From an uncultured Oscillospiraceae bacterium (lineage in GTDB: Bacteria; Bacillota; Clostridia; Oscillospirales; Oscillospiraceae): a stretch of DNA of 33,760 bases. The first letter of the stretch is position 1, and every line of letters starts with the position of its first letter. This document shows positions 7,671 through 15,508 of the stretch, piece after piece. The position numbers and the translations under genes are program-made. Under the pieces are notes generated by a model, which was given only the letters and a program-made list of their open reading frames with translations, was not told the origin of the DNA and made no database searches. The stretch lies in the NCBI GenBank assembly GCA_910588975.1, contig CAJUSE010000021.1, positions 1-33,760 of the forward strand. The letters are read 5' to 3'.

Positions 7671-8171
7671 TACCAGGAAGGCCAGCAGGGCATCGGTGGG
7701 GAAGGGATAGGCTTCATCACATACATATCCTCGCAGCCACAAAAGGCCCGCCACATTTCGCAGGTAGAGCCCCCGGGGGAAGTCCTCCCGCCTGTCCAGC
7801 CTGGGACTCATCACATGGATGGCTCCCTGCGGTGCCCGGTGGGTGCCGGTGAGAAGGGTGTCCCTGCTCTCCTCTTGGTGTATGAGTGCCAGGCGGAGAT
7901 AGGGCCCTACCTCCGGCGGGCAGAGGGCCAGCCCTTGCGCTTCGGCGGCCCGGGCCAGCTCGGGAAAGGGGGTGGGATCACCGAAGCCCAGCTCCGCCGG
8001 CGTCAAAAGGCGGACTGTGGCGGTCCAGGGGCTGGGAGAAAGCTGAAAGCCGGGGTGGAGGAAGTAGAGAGGGGCATGGGCATTGAGCTGTACCTTGTGC
8101 TCTGCCAGCGCCGTCAGAAGCTCCTCCAGCCGCTGCCCACCTACTGTGAGGGAGATGTCCTCCAAGATCAT
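7665..8171 (-). CDS. conserved hypothetical protein translationally coupled to thrS
   Basis: 168 residues, function not recognised. It is a soluble mixed alpha/beta sequence with no membrane segment or signal peptide. Visible features are an N-terminal LEDISLTVGGQRLEELLTAL, a central LCPPEVGPYLRLALIHQEES and a C-terminal YLRNVAGLLWLRGYVCDEAY. Its ATG (8171-8169) overlaps the thrS stop in an ATGA arrangement, so it is expected to be made by translational coupling and to come under the same T-box control. The coupling suggests a link to threonyl-tRNA synthesis or simply co-expression; no catalytic motif supports a specific job. Confidence 0.75.
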   Translation of the reverse strand: MILEDISLTVGGQRLEELLTALAEHKVQLNAHAPLYFLHPGFQLSPSPWTATVRLLTPAELGFGDPTPFPELARAAEAQGLALCPPEVGPYLRLALIHQEESRDTLLTGTHRAPQGAIHVMSPRLDRREDFPRGLYLRNVAGLLWLRGYVCDEAYPFPTDALLAFLVK

Positions 8172-9928
8172 TTGATCTCCATGCTGTCCACTTCGGCCTT
8201 CAGCAGGGCGGCGAACTGGTCCAGGGTCATGGCGCCCAGGTCCTCGCCGGAGCGGTGCCGGACGGAGACGGTCTTGTTCTCGATGTCCCGGTCGCCCACC
8301 ACCAGCATGTAGGGGATCTTCTCCAGGGTGGCCTCCCGAATCTTCTTGCCGATCTTCTCATTGCGGAGATCGGTCTCGGGGCGGAAGCCCTGGTCATCCA
8401 GGGTCTTGGCGATGTCCTTGGCGTAATCGTCGGCCCGGTCGGTGACGGTGAGCACCTTCACCTGGACGGGGTTCAGCCAGGCGGGGAAGGCGCCGGCAAA
8501 GTGCTCGGTGATGACGCCGATGAACCGCTCGATGGAGCCCAGCACCACCCGGTGGATCATGACGGGGCGGTGCTTCTGGCCGTCCTCGCCGGTGTACTCC
8601 AGCTCGAAGCGCTCGGGGAGCTGGCTGTCCAGCTGGATGGTGCCGCACTGCCAGGTCCGGCCCAGGGAGTCGGCCAGGTGGAAGTCCAGCTTGGGGCCGT
8701 AGAAGGCGCCGTCGCCCTCGTTGATAACATAGGTCTTGCCCATGGCCTCGATGGCCTTCTTCAGGGTCTCGGTGGCGAAGTCCCAGTCCTTCTCGTCGCC
8801 GATGTGGTCCTCGGGCATGGTGGAGACCTCGATCTGATAGGTCAGGCCAAAGACGGAATAGACCTCGTCAAAGAGGCGCACCGTCTCCTGGATCACGTCC
8901 TGCATCTGGTCCCGGGTCATAAAGACATGGGCGTCGTCCTGGTTGAAGCAGCGCACCCGGAACAGGCCGTGGAGGGCGCCGGACAGCTCGTGCCGGTGGA
9001 CCAGGCCGATCTCCCCCACCCGCAGGGGCAGGTCCCGGTAGGAGTGGGGCTCGCTGGCGTAGACCAGCATGCCGCCGGGGCAGTTCATGGGCTTGACGGC
9101 GTAGTCCTCCCCGTCGATGACGGTGGTGTACATGTTGTCCTTGTAGTGGTCCCAGTGGCCGGAGCGGTGCCACAGCTCCTGATTGAGGATGATGGGGGTG
9201 GAGATCTCCACATAGCCGTACTTCTTGTGGACCTTCCGCCAGTAGTCCAGCAGGGTGTTTTTCAGCACCATGCCCTTGGGCAGGAAGAAGGGGAAGCCGG
9301 GGCCCTCATCGGTGAGCATGAACAACCCCAGCTCCTTGCCCAGCTTCCGGTGGTCCCGGCGCTTGGCCTCCTCAATCCGCTCCAGATAGGCGTCCAGCTC
9401 CTCCTTTTTGGGGAAGGCAATGCCGTAGATGCGCTGGAGGGACTCCCGGCTGGCATCGCCCCGCCAGTAGGCGGCGTTGCAGGAGAGGAGCTTGAGGGCG
9501 TTGCCCTTCACCCGGCCGGTGGAGTCCAGATGGGGGCCGGCGCACAGGTCGGTGAACTCTCCCTGCTTGTAGAAGGAGATGGCCTCCCCCTCGGGCAGGT
9601 CGTCAATGAGCTCCACTTTGAACTTCTCGCCCTTGTCCTCCATGAGCTTCCGGGCCTCGTCCCGGGGCAGCTCGAAGCGCTCGATGGCGATCTTCTCCTT
9701 GCAGATCTTCCGCATTTCGCCCTCGATCTGCTCCAGATGCTCGGGGGTGAAGGCGAAGGGGGCGTCCATATCGTAGTACCAGCCCTCGTCAATGGCGGGG
9801 CCGATGGCCAGCTTCACCTCGGGCCACAGCCGCTTGACGGCCTGGGCCATGATGTGGGAGCAGGAGTGCCAATAGGTCTTGCGGTACTCGGGGTTTTCAA
9901 AGCTGAACTCGAACTTTTCTTCTGCCAT
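8168..9928 (-). CDS. thrS: threonine--tRNA ligase lacking the N-terminal TGS domain
   Basis: Class II threonyl-tRNA synthetase of 586 residues. The first residues lead directly into the editing domain (HSCSHIMAQAVKRLWP at about 22-37, HxxxH pattern), so the TGS domain of about 60 residues found in most 640-residue ThrRS is absent. The catalytic core shows motif 2 region RVGEIGLVHRHELSGALHGL and RVRCFNQDDAHVF, the zinc ligand Cys in KPMNCPGGM, and motif 3 (VVLGSIERFIGVI). The anticodon-binding domain follows (KVLTVTDRADDYAKDIAKTL). Start ATG 9928 has AAGGAGG at the right distance. Expression is governed by a T-box leader. TGS-less ThrRS is known in some Firmicutes. Confidence 0.96.
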   Translation of the reverse strand: MAEEKFEFSFENPEYRKTYWHSCSHIMAQAVKRLWPEVKLAIGPAIDEGWYYDMDAPFAFTPEHLEQIEGEMRKICKEKIAIERFELPRDEARKLMEDKGEKFKVELIDDLPEGEAISFYKQGEFTDLCAGPHLDSTGRVKGNALKLLSCNAAYWRGDASRESLQRIYGIAFPKKEELDAYLERIEEAKRRDHRKLGKELGLFMLTDEGPGFPFFLPKGMVLKNTLLDYWRKVHKKYGYVEISTPIILNQELWHRSGHWDHYKDNMYTTVIDGEDYAVKPMNCPGGMLVYASEPHSYRDLPLRVGEIGLVHRHELSGALHGLFRVRCFNQDDAHVFMTRDQMQDVIQETVRLFDEVYSVFGLTYQIEVSTMPEDHIGDEKDWDFATETLKKAIEAMGKTYVINEGDGAFYGPKLDFHLADSLGRTWQCGTIQLDSQLPERFELEYTGEDGQKHRPVMIHRVVLGSIERFIGVITEHFAGAFPAWLNPVQVKVLTVTDRADDYAKDIAKTLDDQGFRPETDLRNEKIGKKIREATLEKIPYMLVVGDRDIENKTVSVRHRSGEDLGAMTLDQFAALLKAEVDSMEIK

Positions 9929-9965
9929 GGTGTTCTACCTCCTTAAAATGTGCCCGTTGGGGCGG

Positions 9966-10222
9966 TTTCGGGGCAAAACAAAACGCCTCACCCCTGATGA
10001 TGTCAGGGGTGAGGCGTTAAAAAACATCCCACGGTTCCACCCTGCTTGCAGTCCATGCAAGACTGCCGCTTGTGTCCCACTGTAACGGGCGGGGCCCGGC
10101 CCGGTCATCCCGGGCGGCTCGGGAGCGGTCTCCCCGGCGCTCACGCAGGACACTTCCACCAAACTGTGTCCCTCTCTATCCGCAGCACTCCGGCTTGGTC
10201 TCCGTCAAAGCCAGTTTGATAG
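9966..10222 (-). promoter_or_regulatory. T-box riboswitch of thrS (threonine-tRNA sensing)
   Basis: On the minus strand the leader has an AGAGAG-type stem I distal region (around 10170-10190), and lower stem I pairs GGCU...GGAG with CUCC...AGCC. The loop above it carries ACC (10129-10127), a threonine codon and the likely specifier. The T-box sequence AGGGTGGAACCGTGGGA (10043-10027) can pair into an antiterminator. It is followed by a 16-bp terminator stem (9982-9997 with 10003-10018) and a T-rich tail. Uncharged tRNA-Thr would favour read-through into thrS and the coupled 168-residue gene. Confidence 0.93.
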
Positions 10223-10226
10223 TGCC

Positions 10227-10255
10227 AATATAGCACCACGTCGGGGATTTGTCAA
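10227..10255 (-). promoter_or_regulatory. sigma-A promoter of the thrS T-box transcript
   Basis: Minus strand: consensus -35 TTGACA (10250-10255), exactly 17 nt, -10 TATATT (10227-10232). Transcription would start near 10220, just before stem I of the T-box. Confidence 0.85.
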
Positions 10256-10285
10256 GGGGGTGGGGGGTAAGTCATGGAGGGAATT

Positions 10286-11557
10286 TTAAGGGGTGTCAGG
10301 AGAGGGGAAAGACCCCGGCTCTGCCACGGGCACCACCCGGATCTCCAGCAGGCGGTGGTGGTCCATCCGGGTCACGTTGACCTCCAGCCCCTCGGCGGTG
10401 AAGCTGTCCCCCACCTGGGGCACCCGGCCCAGCTGCTCCATGACCCAGCCCGAGACGGTGGTGGCATCCTGCTCCCCTTGCAGGGAAAACAGATCGCACA
10501 GATCATCCAGGGCGGCGGCACAGGAGATGAGATAGCTGCCGTCAGGCTGCTTTTGGAACTGCTCGATGACCTCGTCGTGCTCGTCCCAGATCTCGCCCAC
10601 CAGCTCCTCCACAATGTCCTCCAGGGTGCACAGTCCCTCGGTGCCGCCGAACTCGTCCACCACGATGGCCATGTGGGCCTTGCTTTGCTGGAGCAGACGC
10701 AGAAGCTGGGCGATGCCTGTATTGCCGGTGGTGTAGAGCACCGGGGCCACAAGGTCCTTCAGTTCTTCCCGGCCGTGGTAGCGGCCGGCGTGGAAATCCT
10801 TTTCGTGGAGCACGCCGATGATGTTATCAACATCCCCATGGTAGACAGGCAGCCGGGAGTAGCCTGTCTCGGTAAACCGGGCGGCCACCTGGTCCAGGCT
10901 GTCGCTGTCGGACACTGCCGTGATGTCCACCCGGGGAGTGAGGATCTCCCGCACCGAACGGTCGCCAAACTCGATGGCCGAGCGGATGAGCTCGCTCTCG
11001 TGCTCGTCCAGGCCCCCCTCGCTCTCGGCCTGGTCCACCATGGTCACCAGCTCCTCCTCGGTGATGCCCTGCTCGTCGGCGGTGTGGAACAGCCGGCTCA
11101 GTCCCCGCTTCAAAAGGGCGAAGAGGGCGGAGAGGGGGCTCAGCAGCCGGACCAGCAGGCTCATGACAGGGGCGGAGAGCATGGCGAAGGACTCGCTGCG
11201 CTCCTTGGCCAGGGACTTGGGGGAGACCTCTCCAAAGATGAGGACGGCCACGGTGAGGACCAGAGTGGACACCGCCGGACCGTTGGCCGAGCCCAACAGA
11301 TCGATGAACAGGGCGGTGGAGAGGGTGGTGGCGGCGATGTTGACCACATTGTTGCCAATGAGGATGGTGGTCAGCAGCCTGTCATAGTCCTGGGCCAGGT
11401 CCAGCGCCTGGGCGGCACGGCGGTCGCCTCCCTCGGCCCGGGTACGCAGCCGCACCCGGTTCAGGGAGGTGAAGGCGGTCTCGCTGGCCGAGAAGTAGGC
11501 GGAGAAGGCCAGCAGCAGGAGAATGGCGAGGAGCATGGTCATTTGGTTGGGGTCCAT
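10286..11557 (-). CDS. CNNM/CorC-family (hemolysin-like) transmembrane protein with CBS pair
   Basis: 423 residues. An N-terminal CNNM/DUF21 transmembrane domain (about 1-180) begins with a hydrophobic helix and the motif FSASETAFTSLNRVRLR. It is followed by two CBS domains (about 195-320, with VREILTPRVDITAV and HMAIVVDEFGGTEGLCTLED) and a C-terminal CorC_HlyC domain (about 335-415). Homologues are linked to Mg2+ or other divalent-cation export; the hemolysin name is historical. CBS pairs bind adenine nucleotides, so transport may respond to energy state. The start ATG 11557 has no strong Shine-Dalgarno site. The gene has its own promoter and a structured leader of about 170 nt, which suggests RNA-level control. 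Confidence 0.9.
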   Translation of the reverse strand: MDPNQMTMLLAILLLLAFSAYFSASETAFTSLNRVRLRTRAEGGDRRAAQALDLAQDYDRLLTTILIGNNVVNIAATTLSTALFIDLLGSANGPAVSTLVLTVAVLIFGEVSPKSLAKERSESFAMLSAPVMSLLVRLLSPLSALFALLKRGLSRLFHTADEQGITEEELVTMVDQAESEGGLDEHESELIRSAIEFGDRSVREILTPRVDITAVSDSDSLDQVAARFTETGYSRLPVYHGDVDNIIGVLHEKDFHAGRYHGREELKDLVAPVLYTTGNTGIAQLLRLLQQSKAHMAIVVDEFGGTEGLCTLEDIVEELVGEIWDEHDEVIEQFQKQPDGSYLISCAAALDDLCDLFSLQGEQDATTVSGWVMEQLGRVPQVGDSFTAEGLEVNVTRMDHHRLLEIRVVPVAEPGSFPSPDTP

Positions 11558-11587
11558 AGGGGTGAAATCACACTCACTTTCTAAGTA

Positions 11588-11728
11588 TTGGCCAGAGAGG
11601 ATGGGCGCAAAAGGGCAGTCCTACCCATGGGGTAAGACTGCCCTTTTTTATGATGTATATGACCCGGTGGTTCGGGGGGGAGGTTCGTCCAAGTTGGGCT
11701 CACCCATCCTTTACTGACAGAATGGGGA
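11588..11728 (-). promoter_or_regulatory. structured 5' leader of the CNNM/CorC gene, class not recognised
   Basis: Minus-strand RNA from about 11723 to the ATG at 11557. GGATGGG near its 5' end can pair with CCCATCC (around 11599-11605) to close a domain of about 110 nt. Inside sits a long hairpin (about 11609-11650) whose arms contain AAAAGGGCAGTC and GACTGCCCTTTT, plus a C-rich single-stranded stretch. On the plus strand the same hairpin is followed by six T. I could not match it to M-box, yybP-ykoY, NiCo or other riboswitch consensus sequences that I know. Confidence 0.5.
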
Positions 11729-11729
11729 C

Positions 11730-11758
11730 AGTATAGCATGCCGGAGAGGGAATAACAA
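11730..11758 (-). promoter_or_regulatory. predicted promoter of the CNNM/CorC gene
   Basis: Minus strand: TTGTTA (11753-11758), 17 nt, TATACT (11730-11735) with extended TGC. It starts transcription before the structured leader. Confidence 0.65.
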
Positions 11759-11763
11759 GGGGG

Positions 11764-11798
11764 AAAAAGACGAGGGGCGGCCCTTGTGGCCGCCCCTC
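11764..11798 (-). terminator. terminator of the M28 aminopeptidase gene
   Basis: Perfect 11-bp GC stem (11772-11782 with 11788-11798) and 5-nt loop, followed on the minus strand by GTCTTTTTC. It lies about 40 bp after the stop at 11840 and next to the CNNM promoter. Confidence 0.8.
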
Positions 11799-11839
11799 GC
11801 TCTGTGAGCGGGTCAGAACTCCCTCAATCGGGGAAATGC

Positions 11840-13141
11840 TCACTTTTTCTCCACTTTATCCGGGTTTTGGACCTCCCAGGAGTGGCTGTTGCCGGTGCCG
11901 AAGTACTTGACGACCTCCTTGACCATCTCGTCAGAGAGCTTGCGCTCGATGGGGAAGATCTCAGAATCCAGCAGGTGGGTGGCCACGGCGATGAGAATGT
12001 CGATCTCCTCGCCGATGACGTCGGCCGAGATCATGTCCATGTTGTCGTAGCGGGTGTGCATGAAGCCGCCGTAGGGGGAGGGGGTCATCCGGCCCAGGCT
12101 GATGGAGGGGATGCCCCAGTCGGAGAAGACGGCGCAGTCGCTGCTCATGACCCCGGAGCGGGCGTTGATCCACCAGCCGCACTCCCGGAGCAGGTGGGTC
12201 AGGTAATGCTCGGCCTCGGGGGTGGCGGTGATGCCCGCCATGTAGGAGCCCAGGGCGGAGCCGCCCACATCCAGGTTGATCATGCACAGCAGGCTGTCCC
12301 GGTCCTCGGGATGGGCGGCCAGGTAGGCCTTGGAGCCGTTGAGGCCGACCTCCTCCGAGCCGAAGCAGACCGCTTTCACCGTGCGGCGGGGGGGATTTTT
12401 GGCCAGGTGCTGCAGCAGGCCCAGCACCTGGACGGTGCCGGCGCCGTTGTCCCAGGAGCCCTTGGCGAACTCTACGCTGTCGTAGTGGCCGCCCACGCAG
12501 ATGGCCTCATCGGCCTTGTCCGTGCCGGGGACCACGGTGACCACGTTGTAGCTGGTGCCCTTCCACTCCTCGTGCTGAAGCTCGAAGTGGACGGTCTTGG
12601 GGTTGGAGCGGACCAGGTCCATGGCGTCGATCATCCGCATGGCGAAGGCGGGGACCTCGCCGTAGCGGTGGTAGCTGGCCCGGTAGCGCATGGTGTCCAG
12701 ATCGGAGTTCTCATAGGTGTCCCGGGCGGTGCCGTTGAGCCACAGGAAGCCGGCGATGCCCACCTCCATGAGCTGCTTGTACTCCTCCTCGCTGGGCCGG
12801 GCGTTGAGCAGGACGAACTTGCCCTTGCCCTTCTGCAGGGAGAAGGGGTTGATGCTCTCCATGTAGTAGAACTCGGCGTCGGTGCCGCCGATGGGGGTAT
12901 CCCCGGCGTTGATGAGGCCGGTGACGGTGTACTCCTTCTCCACAGGGGAGGTGACCTTGAACTTGGCGTTGACAGGCTTGCGGTGGCCCACCTCGAAGGG
13001 CTCTAGCTTGGGCTCCAGGCCGTAGCTCTTGATCTCCTCCATGATCATGTTGGCCGCCCGGTGCTCCTCCTCGGTGCCGCTGACCCGGACAAAGGACAGC
13101 TCGGAGAGGAACTTGTAGAAATGATCGCCGTGAACAGACAT
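11840..13141 (-). CDS. M28-family zinc aminopeptidase
   Basis: 433 residues, a co-catalytic two-zinc peptidase. The ligand and catalytic residues can be placed: H219 and D221 in GGHYDS, D231 in WDNGAG, catalytic E263 and ligand E264 in GSEEVGLNGS, D291 in INLDVGG and H362 in MHTRYDN. Residues about 60-200 form an inserted PA-like domain. No signal peptide or membrane segment is visible, so it is probably cytosolic and releases N-terminal amino acids from peptides. Start ATG 13141 is chosen because AAAGGA lies 9 nt upstream; the longest frame (to 13216) starts at the -35 box of the promoter. It is a single gene with its own promoter and terminator. Confidence 0.9.
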   Translation of the reverse strand: MSVHGDHFYKFLSELSFVRVSGTEEEHRAANMIMEEIKSYGLEPKLEPFEVGHRKPVNAKFKVTSPVEKEYTVTGLINAGDTPIGGTDAEFYYMESINPFSLQKGKGKFVLLNARPSEEEYKQLMEVGIAGFLWLNGTARDTYENSDLDTMRYRASYHRYGEVPAFAMRMIDAMDLVRSNPKTVHFELQHEEWKGTSYNVVTVVPGTDKADEAICVGGHYDSVEFAKGSWDNGAGTVQVLGLLQHLAKNPPRRTVKAVCFGSEEVGLNGSKAYLAAHPEDRDSLLCMINLDVGGSALGSYMAGITATPEAEHYLTHLLRECGWWINARSGVMSSDCAVFSDWGIPSISLGRMTPSPYGGFMHTRYDNMDMISADVIGEEIDILIAVATHLLDSEIFPIERKLSDEMVKEVVKYFGTGNSHSWEVQNPDKVEKK

Positions 13142-13187
13142 AGTTGACATTCCTTTCTGTCGGTGAGATGTGTGGAACGATAACACC

Positions 13188-13216
13188 ATGCTATCCCCAT
13201 TGGGACCATTTGTCAA
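13188..13216 (-). promoter_or_regulatory. predicted sigma-A promoter of the M28 peptidase
   Basis: Minus strand: consensus TTGACA (13211-13216), 17 nt, TAGCAT (13188-13193). Its position rules out the upstream start at 13216. Confidence 0.7.
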
Positions 13217-13278
13217 GTTAAAGGTACATACCCGCTGTAAAAAATGCCCTGGCTACTACCCATGGCGGGGAAAATGTG

Positions 13279-13384
13279 ATATCTTTGATTGATAAGGGCA
13301 AACACGCCCCAACGGGCCCCGAAGGGCGCACTGGCGGCGGCCCCCGCCCCGCAAAACCGTATTGCCCTTGTCAATCAAAGATAT
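13279..13384. repeat. 106-bp MITE-like element with 23-bp terminal inverted repeats
   Basis: Arms 13279-13301 and 13362-13384 are reverse complements with one mismatch (ATATCTTTGATTG then AYAAGGGCAA). They flank a GC-rich core of 60 bp with no gene. Each arm ends in TA, as expected of a TA target duplication. The right end lies 16 bp before the Shine-Dalgarno site of the MFS gene. There is no T-tract, so it is not a terminator. Confidence 0.65.
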
Positions 13385-13413
13385 GATGGGTTCCTGCCTG
13401 GAGGCGCTTATTT

Positions 13414-14568
13414 GTGTTTCATCTGCTTTTGACCGTCATTTATCTCTCGTTTATCTCCCTGGGCCTGCCCGACTCCCTGCTGGGGGCGGCCTGGCCCACG
13501 ATGTATACCCAATTTAACGGGCCGGTATCCTACGCCGGGGCGGTGTCCATGATCATCGCCCTGGGGACAGTGTTTTCCAGCCTTCAGAGCGACAGGCTCA
13601 CCCGGGCCCTGGGCACGGGGCGGGTCACCGCCCTCAGCGTGTGCACCACCGCCGTGGCGCTGGGGGGCTTTTCGGTGAGTACCGCCTTCTGGCAGCTGTG
13701 TTTGTGGGCGGTGCCCTACGGGTTGGGGGCGGGGAGCGTGGACGCCGCTCTCAACAACTATGTGGCCCTTCACTACGCCTCCCGGCACATGAGCTGGCTC
13801 CACTGTATGTGGGGCGTTGGGGCCTCGGTGGGGCCTTACGTGATGGGCCTGGCCCTCACCGGGGGTCGGGGCTGGGCCATGGGCTACCGGTGGGTGGCCC
13901 TGCTCCAGGTGGGGCTTACCGCCATTTTGCTGCTGAGCCTGCCCCAGTGGAAGGGCCGGGGGGAGAGGGGTGAGGAGACCCGGGGCGAGGCCCTGTCCCT
14001 CCGGCAGGTGGTGGCCCTGCCTGGGGTTCGGGAGGTCATGACCGCCTTCTGCTGCTACTCGGCTATCGAGCAGACCACCGGGCTGTGGGCGGTGAGCTAT
14101 CTGGTCCTCCACAGGGGGATGGGGGCCGAGGATGGGGCGGGCTTTGCCAGCCTGTTCTTCCTGGGCATCACCCTGGGCCGGGCGGTCTGCGGCTTTCTCA
14201 CGTTGAAGCTCAGTGACGCCCAGATGGTTCGGCTGGGGGAGGGGCTCATCGGCCTGGGCGTACTGGTACTGCTGCTGCCCCTGGGGACGGGGAGCGCTCT
14301 TTTGGGGCTTGTCCTGGTGGGGCTGGGCTGTGCCCCAGTGTACCCCAGCTTCATCCACGCCACCCCCGCCCAGTTCGGGGCGGAGCACTCCCAGGCGGTC
14401 ATTGGGGTGCAGATGGCGGCGGCCTATGTGGGCACCTGCCTTATGCCGCCCCTTTTTGGGCTCATTGCCCAGCACATTTCGGTGGCACTGTTTCCCTTTT
14501 ACCTGCTGCTGGCCCTGGTCATTATGGCCGTTGCCTATGAGAAAATGCTGAAAAAGTGCGGACAGTGA
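13414..14568 (+). CDS. major facilitator superfamily transporter
   Basis: 384 residues with about 12 hydrophobic helices in two halves, split by a polar basic loop (WKGRGERGEETRGEALS, about residues 178-194). The first helix contains SLGLPDSLLGAAWPTM, a pattern seen in the FucP/YfkF-like MFS groups often linked to sugars or small organic compounds; the substrate is not determinable. I chose the GTG at 13414 because GGAGG lies 9 nt upstream. No promoter is obvious, and the inverted-repeat element occupies the upstream region. The gene ends in its own terminator. Confidence 0.85.
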   Translation: MFHLLLTVIYLSFISLGLPDSLLGAAWPTMYTQFNGPVSYAGAVSMIIALGTVFSSLQSDRLTRALGTGRVTALSVCTTAVALGGFSVSTAFWQLCLWAVPYGLGAGSVDAALNNYVALHYASRHMSWLHCMWGVGASVGPYVMGLALTGGRGWAMGYRWVALLQVGLTAILLLSLPQWKGRGERGEETRGEALSLRQVVALPGVREVMTAFCCYSAIEQTTGLWAVSYLVLHRGMGAEDGAGFASLFFLGITLGRAVCGFLTLKLSDAQMVRLGEGLIGLGVLVLLLPLGTGSALLGLVLVGLGCAPVYPSFIHATPAQFGAEHSQAVIGVQMAAAYVGTCLMPPLFGLIAQHISVALFPFYLLLALVIMAVAYEKMLKKCGQ

Positions 14569-14578
14569 GCCGCCCTGC

Positions 14579-14606
14579 GCCCTCCGGCTTGCCGGGGGGC
14601 TTTTTT
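14579..14606 (+). terminator. terminator after MFS gene
   Basis: Ten-pair stem (14579-14588 with 14591-14600, one G-U), with six T at 14601-14606. Confidence 0.8.
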
Positions 14607-14617
14607 GTCCGGCGGGG

Positions 14618-14646
14618 TTGTCCCCGGCGGCCTTTTTCGCTATAAT
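14618..14646 (+). promoter_or_regulatory. sigma-A promoter of thyA-folA
   Basis: TTGTCC (14618-14623), 17 nt, consensus TATAAT (14641-14646). The thyA ATG follows 31 nt later. Confidence 0.75.
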
Positions 14647-14677
14647 AGAAACCAACAGAGAAAAGGAGGGCTTCACC

Positions 14678-15508
14678 ATGAGCTATGCCGATCAGGTCTT
14701 TCTGCAAAACTGCCGGGATATCCTCGCCCACGGGGTGTGGGACACCGACTACCCCGTCCGGCCCCACTGGGAGGACGGCACCCCCGCCCACACTGTCAAG
14801 CTGTTTGGGGTGGTCAACCGCTACGACCTCCGGAAGGAGTTCCCCATGCTGACGGTGCGGCGGCAGTTTTTCAAGTCTGCCGTGGACGAGCTTTTGTGGA
14901 TCTGGCAGAAGAAGTCCAACAATATCCACGACCTCTCCTCCCACGTCTGGGATGCCTGGGCCGACGAGAGCGGCTCCATCGGCAAGGCCTATGGCTATCA
15001 GCTGGGGGTGAAGCACCACTACAAGGAGGGGGAGTTTGACCAGGTGGACCGGGTGCTCTACGATTTGAAGCACAACCCCACCTCCCGGCGGATCATGACC
15101 AACCTCTACAACCACCACGACCTGAGCGAGATGGCCCTCTACCCCTGTGCCTACTCCATGACCTTTAACGTCAGCGGAAAGACCCTCAACGGCATTTTGA
15201 ACCAGCGCTCACAGGATATGCTCACTGCCAACGGCTGGAACGTGATGCAGTACGCCGCCCTTCTCATGATGATGGCCCAGGTCTCGGGCCTGGAGGCGGG
15301 GGAGCTGGTCCACGTCATTGCCGACGCCCACATCTATGACCGCCATGTGCCGGCGGTGGAGGAGCTGCTGAAGCGGGAGGGCTACCCCGCCCCCAGGGTG
15401 AGCCTGGATCCCTCCGTCACTGATTTCTACGCCTTCAGCAAGGGCTCCTTCACTGTGGAGGGATATCAGTACCACGAATTAGAGGGAAAAATCGAGGTGG
15501 CCATATGA
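14678..15508 (+). CDS. thyA: thymidylate synthase (ThyA)
   Basis: Converts dUMP plus methylene-tetrahydrofolate to dTMP plus dihydrofolate. It has 276 residues. The catalytic cysteine is C157 in ALYPCAYSMTFNV; the usual His after Cys (PCH) is Ala here, as in the Bacillus subtilis/phage-phi-3T-like ThyA lineage, where PCV occurs. Other landmarks are DGTPAHTVKLFG, ELLWIWQKKSNN, NPTSRRIMTNL (phosphate-binding Arg pair), the RSQDM segment, WNVMQY and HVIADAHIYDRH. Start ATG 14678 follows AAAAGGAGGG. The stop overlaps folA by ATGA, so the enzyme that makes dihydrofolate is coupled to the one that recycles it. Confidence 0.96.
   Translation: MSYADQVFLQNCRDILAHGVWDTDYPVRPHWEDGTPAHTVKLFGVVNRYDLRKEFPMLTVRRQFFKSAVDELLWIWQKKSNNIHDLSSHVWDAWADESGSIGKAYGYQLGVKHHYKEGEFDQVDRVLYDLKHNPTSRRIMTNLYNHHDLSEMALYPCAYSMTFNVSGKTLNGILNQRSQDMLTANGWNVMQYAALLMMMAQVSGLEAGELVHVIADAHIYDRHVPAVEELLKREGYPAPRVSLDPSVTDFYAFSKGSFTVEGYQYHELEGKIEVAI

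Noticed and set aside
8255..9946. 563-codon plus-strand frame opposite thrS
   Set aside because: Antisense shadow of a highly conserved synthetase.
13142..13216. N-terminal extension of the M28 peptidase to 13216
   Set aside because: It would start at the -35 box of the predicted promoter and lacks a ribosome-binding site.
13279..13384. Inverted repeat as a Rho-independent terminator
   Set aside because: No T-tract on either strand and a 60-bp loop.
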